From an uncultured Caulobacterales bacterium (GTDB lineage Bacteria; Pseudomonadota; Alphaproteobacteria; Caulobacterales; Caulobacteraceae): 38,629 nucleotides of DNA. Numbering within the stretch: position 1 is the stretch's first letter; each line of letters starts with the position of its first letter. This document shows positions 1 through 9,670 of this stretch, one piece after another. The notes beneath the pieces were generated by a model. It did not search any database, was not told the DNA's origin, and saw only the letters and a program-made list of their open reading frames with translations. The DNA is taken from the NCBI GenBank assembly GCA_903900155.1, contig CAIUMD010000096.1, positions 1 to 38,629 on the forward strand, written 5' to 3'. The translations under genes were made by a program, and so were the position numbers.

Positions 1-91
1 GAATATCCATAGTCATTTGTTGAATCTGTTGTTGTAACTGTTGAATAGTTTGTTGTGATTGCGCTAATTGCATTTGTACTTGTGGTGGGAT
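1..91. other. AT-rich foreign-looking contig end
   Basis: These bases are strikingly AT-rich while everything after position 92 is strongly GC-rich. From 92 onward the sequence is in register with a 92-residue HAMP repeat, but the preceding bases do not continue that repeat. Read on the minus strand the segment is open and encodes a Gln-rich stretch with many QQ pairs and low-GC codon choice. This looks like a chimeric read or misjoined contig end, not native DNA; a real recombination junction cannot be excluded. Confidence 0.6.
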
Positions 92-3000
92 ATGGCCGCC
101 AACCTGACCGGCCAGGTCCGCAACATCGCCGACGTCACCACCGCCGTCGCCAAGGGCGACCTCAGCAAGAAGATCACCGTCGACGTGAAGGGCGAGATCC
201 TGGAGCTGAAGTCGACCATCAACGTCATGGTCGATCAGCTGAACGGCTTCGCCTCGGAAGTGACCCGTCTGGCCCGCGAAGTGGGTACGGAAGGCAAGCT
301 GGGCGGCCAGGCGCAGGTGCCCGGCGTGGCCGGCACCTGGAAGGACCTGACCGACAACGTCAACATGATGGCCGCCAACCTGACCGGCCAGGTGCGCAAC
401 ATCGCCGACGTCGTGACCTCGGTCGCGCAAGGCAACCTCAAGCGCAAGCTGACCCTGGACGCCAAGGGCGAGATCGCCTCGCTGGCCGACACCATCAACG
501 GCATGATCGAGACCCTGGCCACCTTCGCCGACCAGGTGACCAACGTCGCCCGCGAAGTGGGTTCGGAAGGCAAGCTGGGCGGCCAGGCCCGGGTGCCCGG
601 GGCCGCCGGCCTGTGGCGCGACCTGACCGACAACGTCAACGAGCTGGCCGCCAACCTGACCACCCAGGTCCGCGCCATCGCCGAGGTGTCCACCGCCGTG
701 ACCAAGGGCGACCTGACGCGGTCGATCACCGTGGAAGCCTCGGGCGAAGTCGCCGCGCTCAAGGACAACATCAACGAGATGATCCGCAATCTGAAGGATC
801 AAACTCTGAAGAACACCGAGCAGGACTGGCTGAAGACCAACCTGGCCCGATTCAGCCGCATGCTGCAGGGCGAGCGCGACCTGTCGACCGTGTCGAACCT
901 GGTGCTGTCGGAGTTGGCCCCGCTGATCAACGCCCAGCACGGGGTGTTCTACGTCTCCGACACCAACGAGGCCGGCGACACCATCCTGAACCTGGCCGCC
1001 AGCTATGCCGGCAATCGCAGGAAGCCGCCGTCGGCCCAGCTCTATCTGCGCGAAGGCCTGATCGGCCAGTGCGCGGCCGAGAAGGAACGCATCCTGCTGA
1101 CCAACGTCCCCAAGGACTACGTCAAGGTCAGCTCAGGGCTCGGCGAAAGCGCCCCGCGCAGCATCATCGTCCTGCCGGCCCTGTTCGAAGGCGAGCTGAA
1201 GGCGGTGATCGAACTGGCCAGCTTCGGCGAGTTCAACGAGACCCAGCAGGCGTTCCTGGACCAGCTGATGGAATCCATCGGCATCGTGCTGTCGACCATC
1301 GCCGCCAACATGCGGACCGAAGGCCTGCTGGAACAGTCCCAGCTGCTGACCTCGGAACTGCAGGCCCAGCAGGAAGAGCTGAAGAAGACCAACGACCGCC
1401 TGGAACTGCAGGCCGCCAGCCTCCGCCAGTCGGAAGAACTGCTGCGCTCCGAGCAGGAAGAACTGCAGACCACCAACGCCGAGCTGGAGGACAAGGCCGT
1501 CCTCCTCTCGGCCCAGAACAAGCAGGTGGAAGCCAAGAACACCGAGGTCGAACAGGCCAAGGCGGCGCTGGAGGAAAAGGCCGAGCAGCTGGCCCTGACC
1601 TCCAAGTACAAGTCCGAATTCCTGGCCAACATGTCTCACGAGCTGCGCACGCCGCTGAACAGCTTGCTGATCCTGTCCAAGATGCTCAGCGAGAACGCGC
1701 AGGGCAACCTGAGCGACAAGCAGGTGGAGTTCTCCAAGAACATCCACTCGGCCGGCGCCGACCTTTTGGGCCTGATCAACGACATTCTCGATCTGTCCAA
1801 GATCGAAAGCGGCACCGTCACCCTGGACATCGGCCAGATGCCGTTCGCCTCCCTGGCCGACCAGACCCGCCGCACCTTCGCCCAGCTGGCGCAGGACAAG
1901 AAGCTGGACTTCGGCATCGACATCGACCCGGCCCTGCCGCCGGCCATGTACACCGACGACAAGCGCCTGCAGCAGGTGATCAAGAACCTGCTGAGCAACG
2001 CCTTCAAGTTCACCCAGGCCGGTTCGGTGAAGCTGGCCGTGCGCCGGGCCGAGTCCGGCTGGGCGGCCGGCAACGACCACCTGAACAAGGCCGGCCAGGT
2101 GCTGGCCTTCGAGGTCGCCGACACCGGCATCGGCATCCCCGAGGACAAGCAGCGGATCATCTTCGAGGCCTTCCAGCAGGCCGACGGCACCACCAGCCGC
2201 AAGTACGGCGGCACGGGCCTGGGCCTGTCCATCAGCCGCGAGATCACCCGCCTCTTGGGCGGCGAGCTGAAGGTCGTCTCGACCCCGGGCGAGGGCTCGA
2301 CCTTCACCCTGTACCTGCCGCTGAACTTCAGCCCGACGGCCCAACCCGCGCCGATGCCCTCGCCGCGCGCGCCGGTCGCCCCGTCCTCGACCTTCACCTT
2401 CTCGACCGCCGACGCCCCGTCGTACGAGCCGGTCGAGAGCGTGGTCGACGACCGCGACACCGTCAGTCCCGAGGACCCGACCGTGCTCATCGTCGAGGAC
2501 GACCCGCGCTTCGCCTCGATCCTGCTGGCCCTGGCCCGCGACAACGGCTTCAAGGGCGTGGTGACCAGCGAGGGCTCCTCGGTGCCGTCCCTGGCCCGCC
2601 GCTTCGCGCCGGAAGCCATCCTGCTGGACGTCGGCCTGCCCGACATGGACGGCCTGGCCCTGCTGGACCTGCTGAAACGCACCCCCGAGACCCGGCACAT
2701 CCCGGTGCAGGTGATCTCGGCCGACGATCGGGGCGGCCTGTCGCTGTCGATGGGCGCGCTGGGCTTCACCAGCAAGCCGGTCGAGCAGGAGGCGGTGGTC
2801 TCCACCCTGGACCGCGTCCGCCGCCTGGCCGACCAGCCCGAACGCACCCCGATCCTGGTCGGCGGCGACAAGACCACGGCCGAGCTCTTGAAGACCGTGT
2901 TCGGTACGGTCCGCGCCGAGACCGGTCTGGACGCCCTGGCGGTCGAGACCTTCACCGGCGAGCAGGGCTGCCTGGTCGTCGCCGTCGCCGGCGGCTCCGT

Positions 3001-3697
3001 CGGCGCGACCCTGGACGTGCTGAAGCAACGCGGCGCGGTCTCGGGCTCGACCGTGCTCTACGCCGCCGGCGAGCTGGACGCCGAGGACGAGCGCCGCCTG
3101 CGCCTGGCCGTCTTCACCGGCGCGGCGCGCCTGGCCCGCACCGCCGAGCAGCTGATCGACCACGTGGCCCTGATCCAGCACGCCCCGGTCGAACGCCTGC
3201 CCGACACGGCCCGCGCCATGCTGACCAAGACCAAGCACGCGGACGCCGTCCTGACCGGCCGCACCGCCGTGGTCATCGACGACGACATCCGCAACATCTT
3301 CTCCCTGGCCAGCGCCCTGGAGGAGTACGGGATCGAGCTGCGCTACGCCGAAAGCGGCCGGGCGGGGCTGGAGCTCTTGGACAGCCTGCCGTCGGTCGAC
3401 ATGGTCCTGGTCGACATCATGATGCCCGACATGGACGGTTACGAGACCATGCGCGAGATCCGCTCGCGCTCGCGGTTCTTCGACCTGCCGGTGGTGGCCG
3501 TCACCGCCAAGGCCATGAAGGGCGACCGCCAGAAGTGCATCCAGGCCGGGGCCTCGGACTATGTCTCCAAGCCCGTCGACCTGGACCAGCTGATCTCGGT
3601 CCTGCGGGTCTCGGTGCAGCGCGCCGACGCCCGCAAGCTGGCCGGCGACAACATCGTGTCACTTTCTGGCGTCAGCCTGGCTAGCCTCGCCCAGTGA
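92..3697 (+). CDS. Hybrid histidine kinase with Nik1-like HAMP repeats (5' truncated)
   Basis: This is a sensor kinase for a multistep phosphorelay. The visible protein starts inside a run of HAMP units that repeat every 92 residues exactly (equivalent codons at 92, 368 and 644), each with [14 protein letters not shown] and DLTDNVN motifs. Next come a GAF-like domain (about residues 265-410), a Glu/Gln-rich coiled coil (430-505), HisKA with the phospho-acceptor His516 in [11 protein letters not shown], and an HATPase with DTGIGIP and GGTGLGLS boxes. The C terminus has a receiver (Asp846), a degenerate receiver-like segment (about 920-1035) and a final receiver (Asp1108 in [10 protein letters not shown]). 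The 92-residue HAMP repeat is the hallmark of fungal group III (Nik1) kinases and bacterial relatives. The true N terminus is missing: the AT-rich end joins at about 91, so the ATG at 92 (or TTG at 68) is not the real start. It overlaps the next kinase by a few bases. Confidence 0.93.
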   Translation: MAANLTGQVRNIADVTTAVAKGDLSKKITVDVKGEILELKSTINVMVDQLNGFASEVTRLAREVGTEGKLGGQAQVPGVAGTWKDLTDNVNMMAANLTGQVRNIADVVTSVAQGNLKRKLTLDAKGEIASLADTINGMIETLATFADQVTNVAREVGSEGKLGGQARVPGAAGLWRDLTDNVNELAANLTTQVRAIAEVSTAVTKGDLTRSITVEASGEVAALKDNINEMIRNLKDQTLKNTEQDWLKTNLARFSRMLQGERDLSTVSNLVLSELAPLINAQHGVFYVSDTNEAGDTILNLAASYAGNRRKPPSAQLYLREGLIGQCAAEKERILLTNVPKDYVKVSSGLGESAPRSIIVLPALFEGELKAVIELASFGEFNETQQAFLDQLMESIGIVLSTIAANMRTEGLLEQSQLLTSELQAQQEELKKTNDRLELQAASLRQSEELLRSEQEELQTTNAELEDKAVLLSAQNKQVEAKNTEVEQAKAALEEKAEQLALTSKYKSEFLANMSHELRTPLNSLLILSKMLSENAQGNLSDKQVEFSKNIHSAGADLLGLINDILDLSKIESGTVTLDIGQMPFASLADQTRRTFAQLAQDKKLDFGIDIDPALPPAMYTDDKRLQQVIKNLLSNAFKFTQAGSVKLAVRRAESGWAAGNDHLNKAGQVLAFEVADTGIGIPEDKQRIIFEAFQQADGTTSRKYGGTGLGLSISREITRLLGGELKVVSTPGEGSTFTLYLPLNFSPTAQPAPMPSPRAPVAPSSTFTFSTADAPSYEPVESVVDDRDTVSPEDPTVLIVEDDPRFASILLALARDNGFKGVVTSEGSSVPSLARRFAPEAILLDVGLPDMDGLALLDLLKRTPETRHIPVQVISADDRGGLSLSMGALGFTSKPVEQEAVVSTLDRVRRLADQPERTPILVGGDKTTAELLKTVFGTVRAETGLDALAVETFTGEQGCLVVAVAGGSVGATLDVLKQRGAVSGSTVLYAAGELDAEDERRLRLAVFTGAARLARTAEQLIDHVALIQHAPVERLPDTARAMLTKTKHADAVLTGRTAVVIDDDIRNIFSLASALEEYGIELRYAESGRAGLELLDSLPSVDMVLVDIMMPDMDGYETMREIRSRSRFFDLPVVAVTAKAMKGDRQKCIQAGASDYVSKPVDLDQLISVLRVSVQRADARKLAGDNIVSLSGVSLASLAQ

Positions 3698-5700
3698 ACA
3701 TGATGACCTCCACCCCCGCGGTCCAGTTCCCGCCAGAGCCTGTCCCGGTCGACCGACCGCGGGCCAAGGTGCTGATCGTCGACGACGACGAGCGCAACGC
3801 CTTCGCCGCCACCCAGGCGCTGGAGGAGCTGGGCCAGGAGCTGGTCGTCGCCCGCTCGGGGCCCGAGGCGCTGCGCAAGCTGCTGCACGACGACTTCGCG
3901 GTGATCCTCTTGGACCTGCACATGCCCGGCATGGACGGCTACGAGACCGCCGCCCTGATCCGCGAGCGACGCCGGACCCGCGACGTGCCGATCGTGTTCC
4001 TGACGGCGGTGTTCCGCGACGAAGGCCACATCTTCAAGGCCTACTCCGCCGGCGCCGTCGACGTGGTGTTCAAGCCGGTGGACCCGTTCATCCTGCGCTC
4101 CAAGGTGCAGGTGCTGGTCGACCTGCACCTCAAACGCGTCGAGCTGGCCAACGAGCTGGAGATGCGCCAGCGCCTGCTGGAAGAGAACGCCCGCGTCCAG
4201 GCCGAGAAGCTGGAGGCCGAGCGCTCGCTGCAAGCCTCCCTGCGTCGCCAGCAGGCCATCCAGCGCGCCCTGCCGATCGTGTTCTATTCGCGGATGGCCG
4301 ATCCTCCGTATGCGGCGCTTTCGGTCAGCGACAGCATGAAAGGCCTGACCGGCTTCGACGCCGAGGACTTCATCAACAATCCCGAGTTCGGCTACGGTCG
4401 GGTCCATCCCGACGACCTGGTCATCGTCACGCGCGCCCAGGACGAGGCTCGCCACGCCGGCGCCTATACCTGCGAGTATCGCCTGCTGTGCGCGGACGGA
4501 ACCTACAAGTCGGTGATCGACCAGGGCATTCTCAGCGAGGACCCCGAGACCGGCGAGGCCGTCGTGTTCGGAACCCTGCTGGACAACACCGAGCGCCGCG
4601 CGCTGGAAGAAGCCCTGGGCCACGCCCGCAAGATGGAGACCGTCGGCCAGCTGACCGGCGGCGTCGCCCACGACTTCAACAACCTGCTGACCGTGATCCT
4701 GGGCAATGTCGACCTGATCCAGCGGCGCTGCGGCGAGGGCTTCGCCTTCGACCGCCAGGTGCGGGCGGTGCGCCAGGCCACCGAGCGCGGCGCGGCCCTG
4801 ACCCGGCAGCTGCTGGCCTTCTCGCGTCGCCAGCGCCTGGACCCGGCCGCCGTCGACCTGAACGACCTGGTCCGCGACTTCTCGCCCCTGATCAAGCAGG
4901 CGGTCGGCGAGGCGGTGTCGGTGCAGTGGGACCCAGGCGACGCCCCGGCCTTCGTCCATATCGATCCGGCCCAGATGGAAAGCGCGCTGCTGAACCTGGC
5001 CGTCAACGCCCGCGACGCCATGGACGGGGCCGGCGGCATCACCATCAGCATCCAGGCCGATCCGGCCGGCCATCACCGCCTGATCGTGCGCGACACCGGC
5101 CCCGGCATGCCCCACGACGTGGCCTCGCGGATCTTTGAGCCGTTCTTCACCACCAAGGACGTCGGCAAGGGGTCGGGCCTGGGCCTGTCGCAGGTCTACG
5201 GCTTCGTCCAGCAGTCGGGCGGCGAGGTCACCGTGGTCACCGCCCTGGGCGAAGGCGCGGCCTTCCAGATCACCCTGCCCGCCATCGCGCCGCCGGCCCC
5301 GGTCGAGACGGTCGCTCCCACGCCCTCGGAAGAAGCGACGGGTTCGGAACATATCCTGGTGGTCGAGGACGACCCGGCCCTGCTGGCGCTGGCCGTCGAT
5401 ACGCTGGAATCCCTCGGCTACCGCGTCACCACCGCCAACAACGCCGCCAGCGCCCTGCGCCGGCTGAAGGGCGGCGCGGCCTTCGAGATGCTGTTCTCGG
5501 ACGTGGTCATGCCCGGCGGCGTCAGCGGCCTGGACCTGGCCCGCAAGGCGCGCGTGGGCAATCCGGGCCTGAAGGTGCTGCTGACCTCGGGCTTCATCGG
5601 CGAGGAGGCCATTGACTGGGCGGACGAATATCCGATGCTGGACAAGCCGTATGACTCGCCGTCGCTGGCCGCCAAGGTGCGGTCGGTGCTGGACGCTTAG
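3694..5700 (+). CDS. Hybrid kinase REC-PAS-HisKA-HATPase-REC
   Basis: This is a soluble histidine kinase with a receiver at each end. Order: receiver (Asp74 in [13 protein letters not shown]), coiled coil, PAS-type domain (about 190-300), HisKA with His326 in [11 protein letters not shown], HATPase ([16 protein letters not shown]), then a C-terminal receiver (Asp603). The HDFNN phospho-acceptor box differs from the HELRTP box of its neighbour. There is no signal peptide or membrane segment. The GTG at 3694 overlaps the upstream TGA; ATGs at 3700 and 3703 are alternatives and no good ribosome site decides between them. The overlap argues for translational coupling and for a relay in which the upstream kinase passes phosphate to the N-terminal receiver here; the partner assignment is inference. 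Confidence 0.93.
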   Translation: MNMMTSTPAVQFPPEPVPVDRPRAKVLIVDDDERNAFAATQALEELGQELVVARSGPEALRKLLHDDFAVILLDLHMPGMDGYETAALIRERRRTRDVPIVFLTAVFRDEGHIFKAYSAGAVDVVFKPVDPFILRSKVQVLVDLHLKRVELANELEMRQRLLEENARVQAEKLEAERSLQASLRRQQAIQRALPIVFYSRMADPPYAALSVSDSMKGLTGFDAEDFINNPEFGYGRVHPDDLVIVTRAQDEARHAGAYTCEYRLLCADGTYKSVIDQGILSEDPETGEAVVFGTLLDNTERRALEEALGHARKMETVGQLTGGVAHDFNNLLTVILGNVDLIQRRCGEGFAFDRQVRAVRQATERGAALTRQLLAFSRRQRLDPAAVDLNDLVRDFSPLIKQAVGEAVSVQWDPGDAPAFVHIDPAQMESALLNLAVNARDAMDGAGGITISIQADPAGHHRLIVRDTGPGMPHDVASRIFEPFFTTKDVGKGSGLGLSQVYGFVQQSGGEVTVVTALGEGAAFQITLPAIAPPAPVETVAPTPSEEATGSEHILVVEDDPALLALAVDTLESLGYRVTTANNAASALRRLKGGAAFEMLFSDVVMPGGVSGLDLARKARVGNPGLKVLLTSGFIGEEAIDWADEYPMLDKPYDSPSLAAKVRSVLDA

Positions 5701-5725
5701 AGATTCTTGTTCTCCAACCCTTCAA

Positions 5726-5842
5726 CCGTCATCCCGCGACGTGTTCGCGGGACCCATTTGTCCGCCGCAGGTGAAGTGCGGGCTCACGCTCTCCCGTGGA
5801 AGCTGGACCATGGGTCCCGCGCATAAAGCGCGGGATGACGGG
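5726..5842. repeat. Intergenic inverted repeat, GTCATCCCG family
   Basis: Between two convergent genes lies a nested palindrome. GTCATCCCGCG (5728-5738) pairs with its complement near 5829-5839, and CGCGGGACCCAT (5746-5757) pairs with ATGGGTCCCGCG (5810-5821). Each half can also fold alone (GTCATCCCGCG with CGCGGGA; GGTCCCGCG with GCGCGGGA). A shorter relative sits at 8038-8075. It probably doubles as a bidirectional terminator. Confidence 0.75.
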
Positions 5843-5871
5843 CGTAGAGGAAGCTTGCCCCCTACCGCCCC

Positions 5872-6795
5872 CTACTCCGCCGCCACAGGCGTCCGCAGCA
5901 CCTCGATGTCCCGCGCTGGCGGCAGGCCGTACAGCCGCCGATACTCGCGACTGAACTGCGAGGGACTCTGGTAGCCGACATTGAAGCCCGCCGCCCCGAC
6001 ATCCAGGCCGTCGACCAGCATCAGCCGGCGGGCCTCGTAGAGCCGCAGCTGCTTCTGGTACTGCATCGGCGTCATGCCGGTGACGGCCTTGAAGTGGTGG
6101 TGGAGCGAGCTTTCGCTCATCCCTACATGCTCAGCCAGGACCTCGATGCGCAGGGTGGCGGCGAAGTGGTCGCGCAGCCAGGCCACCGCGCGGGTGACGC
6201 GGTGGCCCTGCCCCTCGGCCAGGGTGATGTGCAGCAGGCGCGCGCCGCAGGGGCCGCTCAGCAGATGATACAGGATCTCCTGTTCGATCAGCGGGGCCAG
6301 GGCCGCGACGTCCCGCGGGCGGTCCAGCAGGCGCAGCAGCCGCAGCGTGGCGTCCAGCAGGGCCGGCGCGGCCTTGGTGACCGCCACGCCGTGGATCCCC
6401 TCGATCGGGGCGGCGGCCTCGGGCGGCAGGCGCCCCATCAGTTCGGCCAGCCGGGCCGGATTGATCTCGACCCCGACGCACAGGTGCGGCTCTTCCTCGG
6501 TGGCGTGGGTGATGCGCGAGGTCATCGGCATGTCCAGCGCCACCAGCAGGCAGTCGCCGACGCCGTAGTGCAACTCGTCGTCGCCCAGCTTCACGCACTT
6601 GCGGCCCTGGGCCACCAGCCAGAAGGACGGCCGCTGATGGGCGTGCAGGGGCTGGGTGGGCGAGCTGCGCTTGACGATGAACAGGCCCTCGATCGGCGAC
6701 TCGATCGCGTCCTCTTTGGCGTAACGGGCGACGATCTGGGCGATCTCGGCATAGATGTCTGCGAGGGCGGGAGCGCTCAAGGGCTTGGTTTCCAA
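5872..6795 (-). CDS. AraC family transcriptional regulator
   Basis: A 307-residue regulator with an N-terminal AraC_N-type sensing domain (residues about 20-180; RPSFWLVAQGRK and LLVALDMPMTS typify the fold) and a C-terminal AraC double helix-turn-helix (about 200-300; GMSESSLHHHFKAVTG then YQSPSQFSREYRRLYG). Members of this subgroup usually control a neighbouring oxidoreductase gene and respond to aldehydes or alcohols. It is divergent from the alcohol dehydrogenase at 6981 with 185 bp between them containing two direct repeats 21 bp apart, so that gene is its likely target. The ligand is not known. Confidence 0.92.
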   Translation of the reverse strand: METKPLSAPALADIYAEIAQIVARYAKEDAIESPIEGLFIVKRSSPTQPLHAHQRPSFWLVAQGRKCVKLGDDELHYGVGDCLLVALDMPMTSRITHATEEEPHLCVGVEINPARLAELMGRLPPEAAAPIEGIHGVAVTKAAPALLDATLRLLRLLDRPRDVAALAPLIEQEILYHLLSGPCGARLLHITLAEGQGHRVTRAVAWLRDHFAATLRIEVLAEHVGMSESSLHHHFKAVTGMTPMQYQKQLRLYEARRLMLVDGLDVGAAGFNVGYQSPSQFSREYRRLYGLPPARDIEVLRTPVAAE

Positions 6796-6856
6796 GGCTT
6801 TCGGACCACCAGACCTCTACGCCTCCACGCGGGACGCGCAAACCGTCCTTACGGCC

Positions 6857-6890
6857 TTTTGCAGGATCGTGCATGAGCTTTGCAGGATCG
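6857..6890. promoter_or_regulatory. Probable AraC-type operator, direct repeats
   Basis: TTTTGCAGGATCG (6857-6869) and CTTTGCAGGATCG (6878-6890) share 12 of 13 bases, and their cores start exactly 21 bp apart, two helical turns. Both are followed by GCAT within a few bases. AraC proteins bind direct repeats with this spacing, and the site lies between a divergent AraC gene and its presumed target. Confidence 0.6.
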
Positions 6891-6980
6891 GCATAACGGC
6901 CGCGCCCCAGCGCGTGGCACATCTCCGGTCGCTCGATCCTCCCCGGTCGAGCCTCTCACGCTTTCCAAGGAACATCCCGA

Positions 6981-8024
6981 ATGGCCACCGCTAAAGGCTA
7001 TGCGGCCCCCGCCGCCGGCGCGCCCCTGGCGCCGTTCAGCTTCGAACGCCGCGAGCCCAATCCCGACGACGTCGTCATCTCGATCAAGTACTGCGGCGTC
7101 TGCCACTCCGACATCCACATGGTCGACAACGGCTGGGGCCAGAGCGTCTATCCGATCGTCCCCGGCCACGAGGTCGCGGGCGTCGTCACCGCCGTCGGTT
7201 CGAACGTCACCCGGTTCAAGGAAGGCGACCACGTGGGCGTCGGCTGCTTCGTCGACAGCTGCGTCACCTGCAAGGAAGCTCGCGACCTGGACCGCGAGCA
7301 GTACCAGCCGGGCCTCGTTTTGACCTACAGCGCCTTCGAGCCGGGTTCGGACACGCCCACCTATGGCGGCTATTCCGACCACATGGTGGTCAAGGAAGAC
7401 TACGTCCTGGCGATCCCCGAGAACCTGCCGCTGGACGCCGCCGCGCCGCTGCTGTGCGCCGGCATCACCCTGTACTCGCCGCTGCGCCACTGGAATGCCG
7501 GCCCCGGCAAGAAGGTCGCGATCCTGGGCATGGGGGGCCTGGGCCACATGGGCGTCAAGCTGGCCCACGCCATGGGCGCCGAGGTCACCGTGCTGAGCCA
7601 GACCCTGTCCAAGCAGGCCGACGGCCTGAAGATGGGCGCCGACCACTACTACGCGACCAATGATCCCAAGACCTTCGAGACCCTGGCCAGCGAGTTCGAC
7701 CTGCTGATCTGCACCGTCTCGGCCGGCATCGACTGGGGCGCGTACCTGAACCTGTTGAAGATCGACGGGACCATGGTCGTCGTCGGCGCGCCGGAAGAGC
7801 CCGTGCCGCTGAACGCCTTCGCCCTGATCCCCGGCCGCCGCACCCTGGCCGGCTCGATGATCGGCTCGATCAAGGAAACCCAGGAGATGCTCGACTTCTG
7901 CGGCGAGAAGAACATCGTCGCCGACATCGAGGTCATCGCGATCGACCAGATCAACGAGGCCTACAAGCGCATGGCCAAGAGCGACGTGCGCTACCGCTTC
8001 GTGATCGACATGGCGACCCTGTAA
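6981..8024 (+). CDS. Zinc-type NAD(P)-dependent alcohol dehydrogenase
   Basis: A 347-residue medium-chain dehydrogenase of the cinnamyl-alcohol/YahK-like branch, expected to interconvert an alcohol and an aldehyde with NAD(P)H. The catalytic-zinc motif CGVCHSD (Cys41) and GHEVAG (His63) are present, and the cofactor loop [17 protein letters not shown] is intact. The structural-zinc lobe is unusual: Cys94 and Cys97 remain, but the third and fourth cysteines expected in the family are replaced (Ala100, and Gln109 in EQYQ where ENYC is usual). The ATG at 6981 has AAGGAA about 8 bases upstream. It is divergent from an AraC regulator that probably controls it. Substrate cannot be read from sequence. 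Confidence 0.93.
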   Translation: MATAKGYAAPAAGAPLAPFSFERREPNPDDVVISIKYCGVCHSDIHMVDNGWGQSVYPIVPGHEVAGVVTAVGSNVTRFKEGDHVGVGCFVDSCVTCKEARDLDREQYQPGLVLTYSAFEPGSDTPTYGGYSDHMVVKEDYVLAIPENLPLDAAAPLLCAGITLYSPLRHWNAGPGKKVAILGMGGLGHMGVKLAHAMGAEVTVLSQTLSKQADGLKMGADHYYATNDPKTFETLASEFDLLICTVSAGIDWGAYLNLLKIDGTMVVVGAPEEPVPLNAFALIPGRRTLAGSMIGSIKETQEMLDFCGEKNIVADIEVIAIDQINEAYKRMAKSDVRYRFVIDMATL

Positions 8025-8037
8025 GGCCGTAAAAACC

Positions 8038-8075
8038 GTCATCCCGGCCTTAGCAAAGCGAAGAGCCGGGATGAC
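8038..8075. terminator. Hairpin between convergent genes
   Basis: GTCATCCCGGC and GCCGGGATGAC form a perfect 11-bp stem between the ends of the alcohol dehydrogenase (+) and the TetR gene (-). It is followed on the plus strand by GAGCTTTTG. It belongs to the same repeat family as 5726-5842 and likely terminates transcription. Confidence 0.6.
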
Positions 8076-8104
8076 GAGCTTTTGAAGGTTCTAGAAGCGC
8101 AGGA

Positions 8105-8713
8105 TTACCGCGGCTTCCATCCCTCGGCGATCACGCCGATCTGCTTGTCCATCACCGCCGACATCTGCGCCGCCGGCAGGTTCCCGCCGGCGGCCGCCGC
8201 CATGCGGTAGTTCCAGGCATAGGCGGCCTTCAGCGTGTCGACGATCAGCCGCAGGTCCATGTCGCCCCGCACCTCGCCCTTGCGCACGCCGTCCTCCAGA
8301 ACGTCGAGCAGCATCTGGGTCAGGCGCGGATTGCGGCCGTAGGGCGTGACGCCCGGGTCGTTGTTGGGATTATACGAGGCGGCGATGTGGGCCAGGAACA
8401 GCTTGGACCGCCGGGTCTCGAACTCGTAGTGGATGGCGAAGATCGAGCACAGGCGATCGGCCGTGCTGCCCCGCAGATACGGCACCACCCGGTCGAACTC
8501 GGCATAGAGCGCGCTCAGGCGATGGGTCATGACATGGCTCAGCACCTCGGCCTTGGAGGCGAAGGTGGTGAACACGCTACCCACCGAGACTCCGGCCCGC
8601 TCCGCGATGGCGCGGATGGTGGTCTCCTCGTAGCCGACCTCGTTGAAGAGGTCCCGCGCCGCCTCGAGAACCCTCTCTCGCGTCGCGGCCTTTTGGTCGT
8701 CTCTTACGCCCAC
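8105..8713 (-). CDS. TetR family transcriptional regulator
   Basis: A TetR-type repressor of about 200 residues. The N-terminal DNA-binding domain is clear: TRERVLEAARDLFNEVGYEE, then TIRAIAERAGVSVGSVFTTF. The C-terminal ligand/dimer domain is helical and not assignable to a named subfamily. I prefer the GTG at 8713 as start because AGGGGG lies about 6 bases before it; the upstream ATG at 8743 would add ten residues that do not look like TetR. It lies downstream of a second TetR gene on the same strand, separated by a strong hairpin. Target unknown. Confidence 0.87.
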   Translation of the reverse strand: MGVRDDQKAATRERVLEAARDLFNEVGYEETTIRAIAERAGVSVGSVFTTFASKAEVLSHVMTHRLSALYAEFDRVVPYLRGSTADRLCSIFAIHYEFETRRSKLFLAHIAASYNPNNDPGVTPYGRNPRLTQMLLDVLEDGVRKGEVRGDMDLRLIVDTLKAAYAWNYRMAAAAGGNLPAAQMSAVMDKQIGVIAEGWKPR

Positions 8714-8754
8714 GCACGTCCCCCTCGAACACGCCAGCGTCATTGTTAATCGAA

Positions 8755-8784
8755 GGTCGCTCCGTTCCCCCGAACGGAGCGACC
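8755..8784 (-). terminator. Strong hairpin between the two TetR genes
   Basis: GGTCGCTCCGTT and AACGGAGCGACC form a perfect 12-bp stem with a 6-base loop, between the end of the TetR gene at 8796 and the start of the next one. It has no T-run, so it may be a terminator or attenuator, or a palindromic binding site in the promoter of the downstream TetR gene. Confidence 0.45.
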
Positions 8785-8795
8785 TCCGGACTTGG

Positions 8796-9443
8796 TTAAG
8801 CGCGAGCGCCCGCGAAGATGACCTTCAGTTGTTCCGAAAGCCGCGCCAGCAGAGCCTCAACCGACCAGCCGTCGTAGACGGCGCGGCGGTAGTTGGCGAC
8901 ATACACGTCCCAGGTGATCTCAGCCAAGAGCTTGGCGTCGATATCTTTCGTCAACTGGCCTTCTTCGACGCCGCGTTGCAGGGCGTCGGCGATCAGGCGG
9001 AAGATGTGCTTCAGGTCCGTGCGGGCGCGGCGCTCGGCGGCTTCCGAACGGGTCCACGACACGGCGATGCTGGCGCGCAGCAGCGGCAGTTGCTCGACGT
9101 GGAAGCCGTAGGCGATGCCGAACAGGCCCAGCAGGGCTTCGTCGATCGTCTTGGCGGTGCGCGAGGCCTGGGTCATCTGGGCGTAGATGACTTCGTAGTC
9201 GGCGGTCAGGATCTCTTCGAACAGCTCCGACTTGTCGGCGAAGCTGGCGAACACGGCGCCGGTCGACATGCCGGCGGCCTGGGCGATGTCACGGATGGTG
9301 GCGCCTTCGTAGCCGCGCTCGCTGAACAGGCGGCGGGCGGCGGCCAGGACGCGCTCACGGGTGCGCTGCTTGGCGAGAGCCCGGCGGGTCAGCTTCACGG
9401 GCGAGTCGGTGGCCGGCTCGATATTGACGGACACAAAGCTCAT
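8796..9443 (-). CDS. TetR family transcriptional regulator
   Basis: A 215-residue TetR protein. The helix-turn-helix domain is at residues about 25-70 (RTRERVLAAARRLFSERGYE, TIRDIAQAAGMSTGAVFASF), with a helical C-terminal domain. Its ATG overlaps the TGA of the small gene upstream (ATGA at 9440-9443), so the two are translationally coupled. A near-perfect 16-bp palindrome about 70 bp before the pair is a candidate autoregulatory operator. The signal it senses and its regulon cannot be deduced here. Confidence 0.9.
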   Translation of the reverse strand: MSFVSVNIEPATDSPVKLTRRALAKQRTRERVLAAARRLFSERGYEGATIRDIAQAAGMSTGAVFASFADKSELFEEILTADYEVIYAQMTQASRTAKTIDEALLGLFGIAYGFHVEQLPLLRASIAVSWTRSEAAERRARTDLKHIFRLIADALQRGVEEGQLTKDIDAKLLAEITWDVYVANYRRAVYDGWSVEALLARLSEQLKVIFAGARA

Positions 9444-9670
9444 GCGGCGGCCTCCAGACGGGCGAGAGCCGCTTCAGCGCGCTTCTCGAATTCAATGCAG
9501 TACTCATCGACGACGTTTTGCAGGACGTCGGCGTAACGGCGGGCCAGCTGACGGCCATCCTGCGCGGCGTCCCGCAGGTCGGTGATCAGTTGGCGGACTT
9601 CGGCCATGGCCTCTTCGCGATCGTTCGCGGAAAGACCGGCTTTGGTCGAGAGCGCGGCGCTCTGGGCCAT
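9440..9670 (-). CDS. Small helical protein coupled to TetR gene
   Basis: A 76-residue protein I cannot assign to a known family. It is predicted to be mostly helical and charged (REEAMAEVRQLITDLRDAA, then ADVLQNVVDEYCIEFEKRAE), with one cysteine, no signal peptide and no membrane segment. GGAG lies about 9 bases before its ATG. It overlaps the downstream TetR start by four bases, so the products are probably made together; it might modulate the regulator, which is speculation. Confidence 0.75.
   Translation of the reverse strand: MAQSAALSTKAGLSANDREEAMAEVRQLITDLRDAAQDGRQLARRYADVLQNVVDEYCIEFEKRAEAALARLEAAA

Noticed and set aside
55..3684. 1209-residue alternative frame over the first kinase
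   Set aside because: Arg/Gly-rich shadow; the other frame contains clear HAMP, HisKA, HATPase and receiver domains.
8714..8743. ATG at 8743 as start of the TetR gene
   Set aside because: The extra residues do not resemble a TetR N terminus, and the GTG at 8713 has a better ribosome site.
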